Both the position numbers and the translations under genes were made by a program. The notes below the pieces were generated by a model. The model was given only the letters and a program-made list of their open reading frames with translations. It was not told the DNA's origin and ran no database searches. 64,000 nucleotides of DNA from Symbiodinium microadriaticum (lineage: Eukaryota; Sar; Dinophyceae; Suessiales; Symbiodiniaceae): assembly GCA_001939145.1 (NCBI GenBank), contig LSRX01001211.1, forward strand, positions 142,583 to 206,582. Direction: 5' to 3'. Shown piece by piece: positions 32,986 to 44,695 of this stretch; the stretch's first letter is position 1; each line of letters begins with the position of its first letter.

Positions 32986-35900
32986 ACCTCACCATGCGGG
33001 GAGGCGCCCAAATCTGGCTGGCCGATTGCGGAAAGCGCTTGTCTGAAGTCGGACACCAGATTACCTTCATCCTCCCAGAGGCTCGTGAACTTGATGAAGT
33101 GGAAAAGCTAGAAACTAGAAGCCAAGCACCTGCGTCTCACATTGAAATCCTGGGGCATCTCGAGCCATGTGCATCATGCGAAATAGATCGAAATAATCAG
33201 TTCGAATGCATGTTGTCAACCTCAATTCGTGATAGGACTCCTTGATCCTTCCAGACGTGGAGACCTATGCCAAGACCGTGGTGAAGTACACCCACGAGAA
33301 GAGCGCAGAGGACTCGCGAGCGGGGGCTTGTTTTGTGGCAGAGGCCGCCACTTTCATTATCGAAGTGCACGGAAGGTGCATGCATTAACTTCGCATCACG
33401 AGTCGCACGAGTCTGGCAGTACTGAAGAGTCTACGTTGCTTACAAGTGCTGAGGGCTTAGCGGCCTCGGGCCTGAAGCTACAGATGCTGCAGGATCCGGA
33501 AAGTTACCAAGCGGCTTTTACTGAAGTCTTGAAGCCGGCGCAGGCTCCGCACCGTGTGAGAGTCCTGCTAACACCGCTTACTTCCATCATAGCGTTAACG
33601 AAGTTTGAAGCAAGGGCTTCTTATAATCAGACCGAGATGACCGAGTCAGAGGGGGCACAGTACCGTAAAGTAGTATCCCACACTTTTGAATCTGCTTCCA
33701 GCAGCTTCAGGCCTGTCGGCTCTAGCACGTGCCACATCTGCAAGGTGTGCGTGACGCTGGTGCGTCAGATCCGTGGGAAGTACCAGAATGTCAGCTTCAT
33801 GGCCTCTCAGTTCGAAAGGAACTGCAGCGGTACAACTGGCAGACGCCCAACCTATCTTGATATGTCTTAGCTTGTCATACCCAGTTTAGCACCTGTGGAA
33901 GCACAGCATCGCGAGTCCTGCAACATCAAATAACATCAATCTAATCGGCCGGCACCCTGGTCAGCCGGCATCAGCACCTCAAGACCAGATAAGTAATGAT
34001 ATGAAATGATCAACTCCAGCTTGGCCGAGGCGAAGTGCATCAAAGATGCTGCTTGGCTGCAGCAGCTGGCTCTTTTTCCTTGAGCCAGGACTCTTTGTCA
34101 TAACTTCTTTCTAGAGCGCCGGAGATATCGAGGCGCGCTCCACAACTCAGCGATGCTTCGGCTAGAGGGCATCCCTCCCCGGATCAGTGCCATCGTCGTA
34201 GAAAGGGAATCATTGAAGGATCTCCCAACAATTTGCATCTCGTGATGCTGATTTGTTCCTGTTCCTCTCTGCAACCCGAGGCAGGTTTGAAGACTTTCCT
34301 CATCTCCAAGACCGGCACATTCGATCCTACCTACAAGGCCGAGTTCTACGGCGGCGACCTCTTGCAGAACCCCAGCACATGTTTGATCAGCAGTCCTTGG
34401 GCTGTGGGGCTTAGTGCAGTCGCAAAGCGTCGGGCTGCAACGAGAGTCGTGTTAGAAGCTCTATGCGAGACGCTCAGGACTGAGCCGCCACAGTGCTGCA
34501 CTGTGACGATTGCCGAGTTTACCCGACAGTCCATCATCGAGGCCAGCGGCGGCTTGCGAGATGGGGTCAAAGAGTCAACATGGCTTCGAATGTCGCTTTG
34601 CGTCACCTGTTGCCCGAGCGAGGCCTTTGGGATCAAGCCGCAGTTCATTCAGAGCCACGGCGAGCTTGGTCCGTGTAGAAGGATAGAGAGGCACGAGGGA
34701 TGTAGGTAGGAAATTAAGAGTCTCGTGCTTTCGGTATATGGACTTACTTACAGGCCTGCAGCCCTGCTGGAGTCGGCTCGCCAGATCGGTGTGAGCTCAG
34801 GACCATTTACAACGGCACAGACACCGAGAAGTTCAAGCGCACACCCGAGATGGCAGTTGAGGCCAAGAAGAGGTACCCCATCGAGGAAGATATGGATGAA
34901 AGTGAAATTGTTTTGCATCCGTGGATCTAGAGTGATGTGCCCATTGGGATGTGGAGCAGCAGTACGATGCACCATGCGGCAAGTTTTGGAGCACATAGCT
35001 GGCTGCCCTTTGTGCACTGTCAATTGTGTCCCACTGCAGGGCCCGTTGCGTTTGTGAAAAAGGCAAGAGTGAAAGCATGTATTCTTTTTCTAGAGCTGCC
35101 CTTGCAGCATTCAGCAATCGTGGCACAGGCGAAATTAGAGCTGAAACAGCGGGGCCCAGGGGCCTCAGACGAAATTCCGGCTGTCGGAGGTGGAGGCTTT
35201 GAGTGTTTAAACCATTCCTGAGGTGTCGTGTGGAAGAACCACGCAGCACATCAAGATATGGTCTATAATCAGAAGCCACGCTTCCGGAGGGGAGGAGAGG
35301 GTAAAACGTACAGGCGTGGGTACATACCGAGTTCTCCGAAGCTGGCCATGCCAAGACCATGACGAGAGGGTTCTTGCTTCCACACTCCGGAGACATCCCA
35401 ACAAAGCTGTCCAGCGTTGCATTCAGCTGCTTCAGACATCACAAACATGTGCATGCATTGGCATAGGCATTCGATGCAGTTAACAGAGCTTGTTCATCGT
35501 CCGCCTCACATGGCTTTGTCGTCGACTGCCCGACTCTTGTGCGTGATTTTTACGTGCCACCTCCGTGCAGCACAAGCCAACCAACTCTCTGTAACCCAAC
35601 GGAGAATGGGGGCATCCCTTAGCGTTAAGCTAGTTGAGCTTGCTCAGCCGACGACAAGGTTTGAGGTAGGTCACCCACAGCCACAGCATCCTAGTCTTGA
35701 CATCTATCGCAGGAGGGTAAGTTTGTGGTGGGCAGCATTGGCCGATTCGTTGCGGCCAAAGGGCAAAAGGTGCTGCAGCTTGGTTGCGCTGAGACGCGAG
35801 ACGGCATATCATGCTTTTGGTGTTGTCTAGTTAGGGACGTGAAAATCTTCCAGGCTCCTCAGCAACATTGGCGAGTTTATGGTATGTTTGAGGTGTCCGT

Positions 35901-36689
35901 GGTGATCTTCAAGGATACGCAGATAAAGCCCTTGCTGAACATCGTATCGAGTTGCTAGCCGAGGCTTCGAGCAGTGAAGAAGCTTTTGGAGACAGGAAAG
36001 GTGCCCAATATCCACGTGTCTTAGTCGCAGAGTTGGAGTGTTGAGTAAGGTCTAGTCATGATGTGTAGGCCATAGTGCTGGCACCGTCCATGTTGGTTCT
36101 GGCTTCGCCTTTCAACCACTGAGAGGCTACCGTACCTAGATCATAAAATCCAGGGCAAGCCGGCAAGCGAGAAGGCGGACAGGAGGAGTTAAGACACAAG
36201 TTAGGCTGCCCCGCTGGGCCCCGCTGCTCGTAACATGGGCAAATGCCTCGCCTGGCTGCCTGCACAGGTCTTGATGGTCGGCGAAGGCCTTTGTTACTGT
36301 CAAAAGTTTTGAGTGCCCATACTTCGAACAGTTTGGAGTGATGTGGGAGCTGCGCCGAGGAAGCAGGCGGTGGCTTGAGCGGTTTGCGTTTGGGGTTTAG
36401 GGTTTAGGGCCAGGGTCTGGGTGGCTTGAGGCCGGGGACGGTGCCGTTTCAGGGCTTGGGTCGTGAATGTCGTGAGGAGTTTGAGTTTGTGTAGCTGTTC
36501 AGTCCAAGATTTCTGGGGTTGCCTCTGGTTGATTACTGTTTGCCTGCTGCAACCTACTGCTGCTGGTGGTGGCGCTTCTACTACTACCCCTATGACTCTA
36601 TGACTAATGCCACCACAACGACGATGACAACGACTGCTGCTGCTGCTGTTGCTGCTACTACCACAACTATATACAACTACAAATCCTAC

Positions 36690-36726
<37 letters not shown>

Positions 36727-38999
36727 GACAGCCTTGCTTCCTTACATTACAAGGAGTGACGGAGTTTGAGGCAAGATGCCACGCTCGCAGGTGACCTGAA
36801 GGAGGACATTGAGAAAATGGTCGTTGATTTGGGCCTGTCTTCCGCTGTTTCCATCCATCCTTTCACCAAGGAGACAGTCCCATTCGGTTCAGCGGTTTGG
36901 TTTTGTGAGTTTCGCTTGGGCCGGCCGCTTGCGGGACGGGAGATTGGCAGAGCGTAGACTGCAAGAAGGGTCCTCTCCCAGGAGCCGTTCTATGTCTTCG
37001 AGGCCTGCGATTGCATTGCTTTGGCCTCTTTCCTGGAAGGCCGAGCTGGGTAGCAGCATGTGCAGTGAAGTGTCAGCCTGGTGTGGCCCTGACCCTGGCC
37101 CCAAGGCCTTCCGAATGCCTTGCTGGAAGCTCTGGCCATGGAGAAGCCTTGCGTGGCCTCGCGCATTTACGGCATGCCCGAAGTGGTGGTGGATGGGCAG
37201 ACAGGCTACTGCTTTGAAGCTGGCAAGGCGGCAAATCCTCCTGCAGTTTGCTGTTGAATTCCATGGAATCCTGGAAGCATTCCGCAGTCCATGTCACAAG
37301 CCGGAATCGAAGTCAGAGGTGCCACATGCATGGCTGCGTAGCGCTATCCGCCGAGCAAATCCGGTGCAGCCCAGAAGCAAAAAAAGTTTCACAAGCCACT
37401 TTCCAGAGCTTTAGTTCGGAATCCACCGATGCACCTGACCATTGTGCAGCGACACCCCATGTTAGCTCAGGACCTGTTTCAAATCGCCAGCCTACACCCT
37501 TAGCTCCACACCCTGCTGAAAGCCCCATGAACTCGAACTGAGAGCGAATAAGTAGCCCCATGGTGTCTGGTCGTTCGTGGTCGAAGGAGTACATCTCGAG
37601 AGCATGTCAAGCCAGCCAGTGCGATCAGCTTTTTACGTCCAAGCATGCGCAAACCAAATTGACATGCGATAGATGCCAAATGATGCCAACATGGATAAAA
37701 ACGGGGCAGCCAGAGCCATGGCTTCCTCAATCTTCCAACAAGCTTCAAGCAGAGAATTTGCCATAAACCACCCCTAGAGCCTGCCCTAGAGCTACAGACT
37801 TCCAGTCCTGGATGAGAAGATCACATGCACACTGCCAATCTCAGTTTGGGGATACGATGAGCGAAGTCGTTACGGGCACATCCGCTTGTTAAACTCGCAG
37901 GTGGAAGATGAGAGCACCTGGGATGCCATGGCCGAAGGCTGTGCCGAGGCTATCGCCAAGACTCTCGGCGGAGTTGGCAGCATGAACTCTGGCCGGGAGT
38001 ACGAAGCACATTGAAAATCAGCGGAGTAGCTCCAAGTTCGACTCAAAGCGCGACTCGTGAAGTGCACTGGCATCACAAAGCCTAGCAAACGACGACCTAA
38101 GGATCGCTGCTTTGGACGAAGCAGGGCGTCTAGCCATGGCGGCCAACGGGAAGAAGCTGGTCTTTGAGGGCCATGACAAGGCCCGCGTGGCGTGACGGTT
38201 GAGGGCATAAGCCCACAAATCGGAACGATTAGCCTCGGCACATAGTTTGTCGGAAATTGCTGCCGTGAGTCATTGGTGATGTTGTATCACATCAGGCCGC
38301 ACAAGTCGGCGTGTAATTGTCACACGAAAGCAAAACTGCAGAGCCGAGCCAATGCGCACAAGGTCAAGTGCTTTCAACGACGCTCGGCTGTAGCTCTATC
38401 GACCACGGCGACCACGTCCCAAGAAGCGGATTGGAGGCAGACGGTCGAGGCGTGTCTCCCGGCTTGTGCCGCCCAGGTATCCTGGACCTCATCCAGGAGA
38501 AGGCCAGAAGCACAGCACGGCATTTCCCCTCTAAGGCACACAAAGCACTTCTAGTAAGCTCCCCATCAGAAGGTCGATGTTTCTAGAAGCCACGTCCATC
38601 ACCCCTGCCGGTGCAACCCCTGCCCGGTTGTGAGCGCCCAAACTCTGGGTAAGGCTGCAAATGCTGCAATGAGTCCTCTACACCGCGAAACGATGCTCCA
38701 AGACATGTAATCACATGCCGCAGGGCTTAGAGACTTAGAGACGGCTTGGCGAATGCGAACTCACCTGCTGAAAACCAATAGAAGCTTTGCGACATCGCAC
38801 GACATCCATCCAATGCTTTTAAGCAGCGCCGTAGACGTTAGTATGCAGCCTATCCACGGGTGGATGGCGGAAAACTGCAGGTAGTACTCTGGAGGTCACA
38901 GCAGACTTTCTTGAGTGCCCTCGCGACAAGGCCAAGTCGGTGCTCAGTGCCGAGAAAGCCGTCGAATTGGTTGCGGCGGCGGTCTCCAAAGCCACCTGA
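32986..38999 (+). CDS. GT4-family glycosyltransferase, multi-exon
   Basis: Exon pieces in colinear order match a GT-B fold group-1 glycosyltransferase. GGAQIWLADCGKRLSEVGHQ (about 33000-33060) is the N-terminal Gly-rich loop. RTIYNGTDTEKFK (about 34800-34837) is the conserved NG(I/T)D linker. FVVGSIGRFVAAKGQKVL (about 35722-35775) is the GR...KG block. AVKKLLETGKVPNIHV lies at about 35970-36018 and DLKEDIEKMVVDLGL at about 36793-36837. PFYVFEACDCIALASFLEG (36985-37039) joins LPNALLEALAMEKPCVAS and GMPEVVVDGQTG (37106-37215), the E-x7-E donor site. The last possible exon, 38906-38999 (FLECPRDKAKSVLSAEKAV), ends in a stop but is only inferred. Frames differ between exons, so the coordinates are an envelope. 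The sugar and acceptor are unknown. Confidence 0.75.
36392..36409 (+). repeat. Short interstitial TTTAGGG repeat
   Basis: GGGGTTTAGGGTTTAGGG, about two and a half units of the plant- and dinoflagellate-type telomere heptamer, inside an intron of the GT4 locus. It is too short to imply a former chromosome end. Confidence 0.5.
36689..36726. repeat. (TAC)n microsatellite
   Basis: Twelve TAC triplets, preceded at 36635-36660 by a GCTGCT(GTT) run. It lies in an intron of the GT4 locus. Confidence 0.95.
36871..36981 (+). other. Candidate GA-AG intron in GT4 gene
   Basis: Removing 111 bases (starting GAGACAG, ending CCCAG before G) joins AVSIHPFTK to EPFYVFEACDC in frame. GA donors are known in dinoflagellates. 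Inferred from continuity of the glycosyltransferase alignment. Confidence 0.5.
37040..37105 (+). other. Candidate GC-AG intron in GT4 gene
   Basis: Removing 66 bases (GCCGAGCT...CCCAAG, followed by G) joins LASFLEG to LPNALLEALA, restoring the canonical donor-site motif. It has a GC donor and AG|G acceptor. Confidence 0.6.
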
Positions 39000-41639
39000 G
39001 GGCGCAGACGAAGTTGTGATGGGTTAAGCAATCGTGCTGTAGCCCAGAGCTAGCAGTGCTTGTTCTTTCTCGATCCACCGGGCCAAGTCTGCCTCTCCCA
39101 CACCAAGCAGAGTGCAAAGGCTAGAGTCGCTGAAGTTCCGGTCGCGGTCATAGCGATGGCAGCTGTACTTTGTTAGCTGACGGTCTAAACTACCGGATGC
39201 ACCGGCCTCAAACCATGAGTGGACCCGGTGGTGTCTGGTTTCACGAGTGGCTCGAGCTGACCACAAATCTTTGTTTGGTCCTGTCTCAAGCGGCTCGAAT
39301 GTGCCGCCTTGAGAAACGATCGGTTCTGTTGAAATGTTGAAGGATTCGCGTGTCATGTAGACCTGTTTGACTGTTTGGCTTGATCCTACATCGAACTGAC
39401 GACCGGCGGCAAGTTTCCGTCGTCCTGGAATTGTACTTTAGGATGTGAGGCAAAGAACCGATACAAAAGTGCCGCGCCTCGCAACGGAATTCCGGGTGAT
39501 ACTGTCGAAGACTGCAGATAGTTCGAAAGAGACAAGTACTTAATTATCAAGGCGAAGCAGGAAGACAGACAACATCATGCTTACAGGAATCTGCGCGTGC
39601 TTGGGTTCAGCCAATCCTGTTGTTGCGTCCTGCACAGCGAAAGCTTTCTTCCTGACATCATCACAGCCTGGCTATGTCTTAACAACGCTGGCGGGCTTGC
39701 TTGGATGATTGCCTTGCCGCAGTCTGGCGCGAAAGAGTGTCACAACGAGTCGGTATCCCACCAGTTGCCCTAGACATCGCTGCCATGACCCGCATGGGGC
39801 CCTGGGGCTTCTGGGATGCCCCCATCTTGCCACTTGCCGATCAGCTTTGTGCGAATTTCTATTTCAGGCGGAGATTGAGACTGCAAGCAATGTGCTGTAA
39901 ATTCAACATCCAGTTGTTGCTCGGCGGACTTTCCGTATCTGCATGCGCGTTGCCATCCGGTGAGTGCGAGGTTGTTGCCCATTGCCTTTCTGGTGGCGAT
40001 GGTCTTGAAACCCAAGCCTATGCCAACTGCAAAGAGCCGCTGCGTATATTTCGACGTTGTCAAACCGCTAGAGCCGCTAGAGTACTTTGGTGGGAGAGGT
40101 CGAAATGAAGAACTTAGAGTCGAATGGCGAGTTGAGTTGGCGCGTGACCGCGAGTGTTGGGTGTTCAAACAGTGCAAGCCATGAGCAGTCGGCGATTGAA
40201 TGCGAGCCTGCGGTTACCGGTTACCTTTGCCAATGCATTACTCAGGCAGCATGTCGTGCCGACATCGCATGTCCGCATAGCCGCATGTGAAAGCAGCGCA
40301 AGCTTGCAAAACAACATCCGAGAAAGGGAAAGCAAGGCGGCTCCAAGGCTGACGGCTTGCTTTTCTTGACCAGGAGCCTCTGGTGTGCGGCAGTCATCCT
40401 GTTTGTGCTGAAGCTGTGGTATCTCCAGGCGGCCCCCCTTGAGGCCCGAGCAGTCATACCCGCCTTTGCGATAATGATCTTCCGCACTTTGCCGTGAGGG
40501 CCCCATCAATGTCCTGTTACACCAGCCGACAACCGGTCCTGAATCCCACGATTTAACCCAGCCCTGCTGGCTGAAGGTCATTCAGCGTAATTAGGCCTAG
40601 CTTGCCCAGTATCGGACTCGACCTCAGCTCCCGGAGGCCTGCGCCTGCTTCATCAAAGGCTGCTTGCAGGCGCTGACGCCTTGCAGCATCGTGGCAGGAG
40701 TTCCGTGGCTGTAGATTCTCATAGCCGCAGCCTTTCTTCAACGCTATGCCTTGTTGCTTGATCTTCTGCAGCCAAGCATCATACAGGTTCTTCATGTTCC
40801 AGCGTATCGTCAGCGCTGTCACACCTCGCGAACCTTATAGTTGTAGTGATAGCAGCTCGGCTTACAGGCTGCCGCACTTCGAGCCTCGAGCCAATATGCT
40901 ACTCGCTTCGCCCTAGAGCCGCCTCCGGTTCCGGTTTGGGCTGTAAACCACTAACCTTTTCCAATTATCAAGTCTTACTGCGCCGAGTGTCGCCGCCGTG
41001 AGACTGCTGTCTTGCTTGTTATCAAAGGGAGAGGTGATGCCGATGAGCAGGTCACTGAGGTTTGTGCACCCCGTAAATTGCATGGTTTCCGAGCCGGGAA
41101 CTGACGTGCCGGTCGGGGCAGCTGAACACGCTGCCCCTTGCAGAGGCCGGAGCAGAGAACGCTTGGAGCCCTGAATTGTCCAAGCTCAGATGTCGCATGG
41201 TCCGCGGGCTCAGCGATGCGTAACCTCATCCTGGAATAGTAAACATAGTAAACGCTTGGAATCGCTTGGCGAGGAGCCATCTTCCTGTTCGACTGCATGG
41301 AGTCCGCGCATTGCCTTGCATGGATGAAGGCCCTGCCCGACCCTTTGGTTTGTGAAGGTTGCTGGAGCACCTGTCCAGGTCGAGTCGAGACTTGCTCCGA
41401 AGTTTCGTCTAAAGTGGCGTCACTGAATCTTCGGGACACCAGACGGCATCCGAAGGTACAGTTGCGGGTTATCACAGATAGCCACCCGGTGGCCGAAGTG
41501 ATGCTCATCGGCTTCTGCTTTGCTTTCGTGGTGGGGCTCCCAAGCCAGAAGGGCCGAGACATCCCGTCTGAAGTCACCAGACAAGATCTTGAAAGTTCAT
41601 GCTTGAGCGTCTTGGGTGTTTAGAGACTGAACTCCCGAG
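39000..41639. other. Intergenic or 5' region of the permease, unresolved
   Basis: Candidate coding pieces without a recognised family are minus 39024-39356 (110 codons), minus 40553-40822 (89 codons, with NLYDAWLQKIKQQGIALKKG) and a + frame ending at 40184 (VVKPLEPLEYFGGRGRNEEL). They conflict in strand. The N-terminal half of the permease should lie upstream of 41640, but I could not find it convincingly. Confidence 0.35.
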
Positions 41640-42905
41640 GTGGAAGGAGCCTCCGGCTTCGGCACTCCTGCAGCCCTCGCGGCACCAATGCTCTACTCCA
41701 TGGGGCACCCGAAGATGGACTCCTGGCCGCTCCTGACCTGGCGCACTTTGGAGTGCCCAACTTATTGCAGTGCGGCCCAGGAGTGTGTTGTGTGCCTCCT
41801 TACTTTCAACACCTTCATGACGATCTTCGGCGCAGTGGGCACGCCCGTGTGGTTTGGCATCGGAGAGGCGGGCGTGACAGGCACAATGACATAAGTTGGG
41901 CCATTCTTGTGGTTGGAGTGCTTTTCTCTCGCGGGTCGGATTCAGATCTGTAGACGTTGCCATTGAGCAGATTACGCGTTGAGGGAGGGCTGAATGAAGC
42001 ATTTGTTCGCAACATGCGTTTCGTTGCTGATGGATAGTTCAATAGTTTTGACTTTGGCATGTCCTGAACCCCAGGTCCTGCCCGACTTCGGCGACGAGAA
42101 CTTGATGGCGGTGGGCTTTCGTGCAGCTGTCGCCCTGAGCACTTGCGCTATCATCTTGGCCCCTTCGGCTTCAGGCTTCAAGACACTTTAAGGCGTATAA
42201 TTTCTCATTGATCTGTATGGCTGCTCAGAAATGCCTTTGGGTGCAGTGGCGGCACGCGGTGTATGTGATGGTTCGAGGGGTTGGCTTTCTAGAGGTGCAA
42301 ATCGACAGAGTGGCAACCTGCCAAGCTTTGAACACAGCTCCAAGCCAGGTTCCCTACGTAGTCCAGATCATTGTGCCCTGGTCAGAGCTGCGGCCGAGCC
42401 TGCTTCTTTGGCTTTGCCTTGCCTTTGGTTCTTGCCAGACTTTTGTGGGCTAAGTCTTGCTGGGTGGTGACAAGCTCCCCAAAACGACCAGCCAAGGTTG
42501 TACGTGATGCTGAGCACTGCGAGTGTCGTTGCGCCCTTCATCGGACTGCCCCGGGGCTGTTGATCCCGTTGTGTTTGCATTGTGGTGATCCTCTTGCAGT
42601 TTGTCGGGGTCCATGTCGCCATGCCAGGCCCATGGCGGCATGTCAGAAGTCTCAGGTCTGTCTTCAACTACGAGTTTCCGAGCTTGGCCGCTGGAATCCT
42701 GGGGCTATGTTTGACCACCATCTTCACGCTCCGGGGCACCATGACAAGCGATTCATCGAGCATCAAGGGCTGTGCGCAAAGGGCAAAAAGCAAAAGACCC
42801 TTGACAGAGGCGAAGCAGAGGAAGCATCTGGTCTCCCGAAAATCCCGGCTTGCAACCGAATCCCCAGCACTTGCCGTTGAAGCCATCCAGAACGAGGAAA
42901 TCTGA
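41640..42905 (+). CDS. L-lactate permease family transporter (LctP-like), multi-exon
   Basis: Exon pieces match the C-terminal half of the LctP family, polytopic membrane carriers that import lactate or glycolate with protons. VEGASGFGTPAALAAPMLYS (41640-41699) is the family hallmark. LLTFNTFMTIFGAVGTPVWF (about 41799-41858) is the second hallmark loop. PDFGDENLMAVGFRAAVALS follows at about 42081-42140 after CCCAG|G. YVMLSTASVVAPFIGLPRG lies at about 42501-42557, and FNYEFPSLAAGILGLCLTTI at about 42667-42726 ends in a basic cytoplasmic tail and a stop at 42905. Acceptors read AG|G. The N-terminal helices were not found upstream, so the model is partial. The family is best known from bacteria; the introns show this copy is nuclear. 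Confidence 0.75.
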
Positions 42906-43140
42906 TTGCCCTTTCAACGGCTTGAAGTCCGGCTGTTGTCCCGTTCCCACTTGAGAGAAGACCGTCATCCTGGCATGAACCTGAAGAGTTTTCAAGGGTC
43001 ACGAGCGGTGGTGATGCAGGCATTGGCCTCGGTCCCCATCAACGCCACGTGGAGCAGACCAGCTCGAAGGACCAGGGGCGTGTTCCTTTTCAAGAAATCA
43101 CCGGACTTAGGAAGGTGTGAAATCCATTGTGTCATGCTTT

Positions 43141-43395
43141 GACTTGCGATGTGCCCTTTGGCTTGAATCTTGATGACTGAGCCGACTGTGAAGCTAGACC
43201 ACGAACTTGTACATGACGGTCCCAGTTCTAGCAGTAATTGAAGCCTGAAATGTAAAGACTAGGCAGAACTGATGCACAACTCGACAGCTTGGTTTGTGAG
43301 CAAAAAGGTCCAATTCGTGAAGCGGTGCCAGGCCTGGTGCCTCCAACCCTGAACTCCGCCCTTTGACGAATTCGGCACTTGCTATGCAAGATCAG
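43141..43395 (+). repeat. Long direct repeat, copy A
   Basis: About 250 bp similar to 51071-51313 in the same orientation. Shared phrases include TTGATGACTGAGCCGACTGT, GAAGCCTGAAATGTAAA and AACTCGACAGCTTGGTTT. Identity is roughly 80% with several indels. It starts just after the permease gene. Confidence 0.85.
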
Positions 43396-43469
43396 GGTAT
43401 GAGCCCAAGTACTTCCCTTGTGATGGAAGGGGAAGCCGCGGGGCCCAGTTTATGGTAGTTATGGTGCAG

Positions 43470-44350
43470 TTACTATGCCTCCTGGCTTGCAGCAGCCTGA
43501 GAGTGGAGGCCAGCTTGTGACGGGCTCTGGATTGGAGCTCATGCAAGAGAGGCCGAGCTTCAGTGTTTCGATTCTTGCAGAAGCTGATTCTGTATCAGCG
43601 ATTGGGGGTAAGCAGGCAGTGGTTATGGACCCAGCTGTTTCCTCTGTAGCTGAAGTCCAGCCAAGATGGAGATGAAGGCGCATGAAGATGAGAGAGTGAT
43701 GTTACGTCTGAGAACATGCAGCTGAAATCTTTGTTGGAACGAGTGCTGATGGAAGTGCAGACAAGAGGCCTGGACGAACAAAGGAGTCATGATGAGTGTG
43801 GAGCTTCGTCGGGACCAATGGGAGACGCGGCTCCAGATGATTCTGAGGCCCGTGATGGCAATCCCGTCGAGCTACCTCATCGCTTCGGTGTACACGCAGA
43901 AGATGCAGAAGCTCCTCGTGCAAAGCAACCAGGCCCTGCCCCACAATTATTCCAACTGATGGTCCTAGTGTCCGAGGAGCTGCTGGAGATCAAAGCGGTG
44001 ATCTACTTGGGGTTCTTGGGGGAGCTTTCGGACGGGCTTTAGATCCAGGAAGCCTGGGACACGACCTCCTGGAGTTCCGGAGACTGCCGCGTGGGATCGC
44101 AGGCGGCAGAATGCAGCCAGACGAGGAGTTGACCCCTCTCCTCATCGCACCGTGGATGACCCCATGGGCGTGCTTATGAAGGAAGTGGCGCAGCTTCAAA
44201 TAAAGTGCTATGGCAGAGCGATTGCTTCCCGCTCCAAGGATGAAGTTGTGAAGCCGGGGCAGACGGAGCTGCACAAACTACCGGAGCTTTTTTTCACTCG
44301 CAGCATCCATGACGGTCGCCTTGCGTTAGGCCTAACAGGCTCCGCCCGGT
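43470..44350 (+). pseudogene. Gag-like fragment of a retroelement
   Basis: Frames 43475-43675, 43716-44042 and 44152-44352 read as one broken acidic protein. The pieces are MPPGLQQPESGGQLVTGSG, a helical LKSLLERVLMEVQTRGLDEQ, and DEVVKPGQTELHKLPEL. This spacing of a coiled helix followed by a VKPG...LPEL motif recalls gag regions of algal LTR retrotransposons. No protease, RT or integrase follows. Assignment is by resemblance only. Confidence 0.35.
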
Positions 44351-44695
44351 GATTCAAGATCACTTGACCTATGCCCCGTTGCGTACAACCAAGCAAGCAT
44401 AGCCATGCCACCCCGTGCCGAAACACAAAGCGAGCGGCATGACCAGTGGAAGTAACTAAAGAAAAAGATGCCAGCGCAGCATCGTGACAAAAGATTTGTG
44501 TACTAGTAGACTCGACGCCCGACACCAAGCATGAAGAGGACGTCCCCGCAAGCATGCAAGCAGAGAGCGCTGTAGCCCGTAGCCGAAACCCGACAGCAGT
44601 GACAGGCCCCTGCGTCCAGCAGGCACTGTCACACAACGCTTGGATTGGCCGTAGCATCGTGATTTACAGCCCTCGCAGCATGCTCCCGCACTGTC

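Noticed and set aside
36392-36409. Former telomere or chromosome fusion point
   Set aside because: Only two and a half TTTAGGG units, inside a gene; too little to support it.
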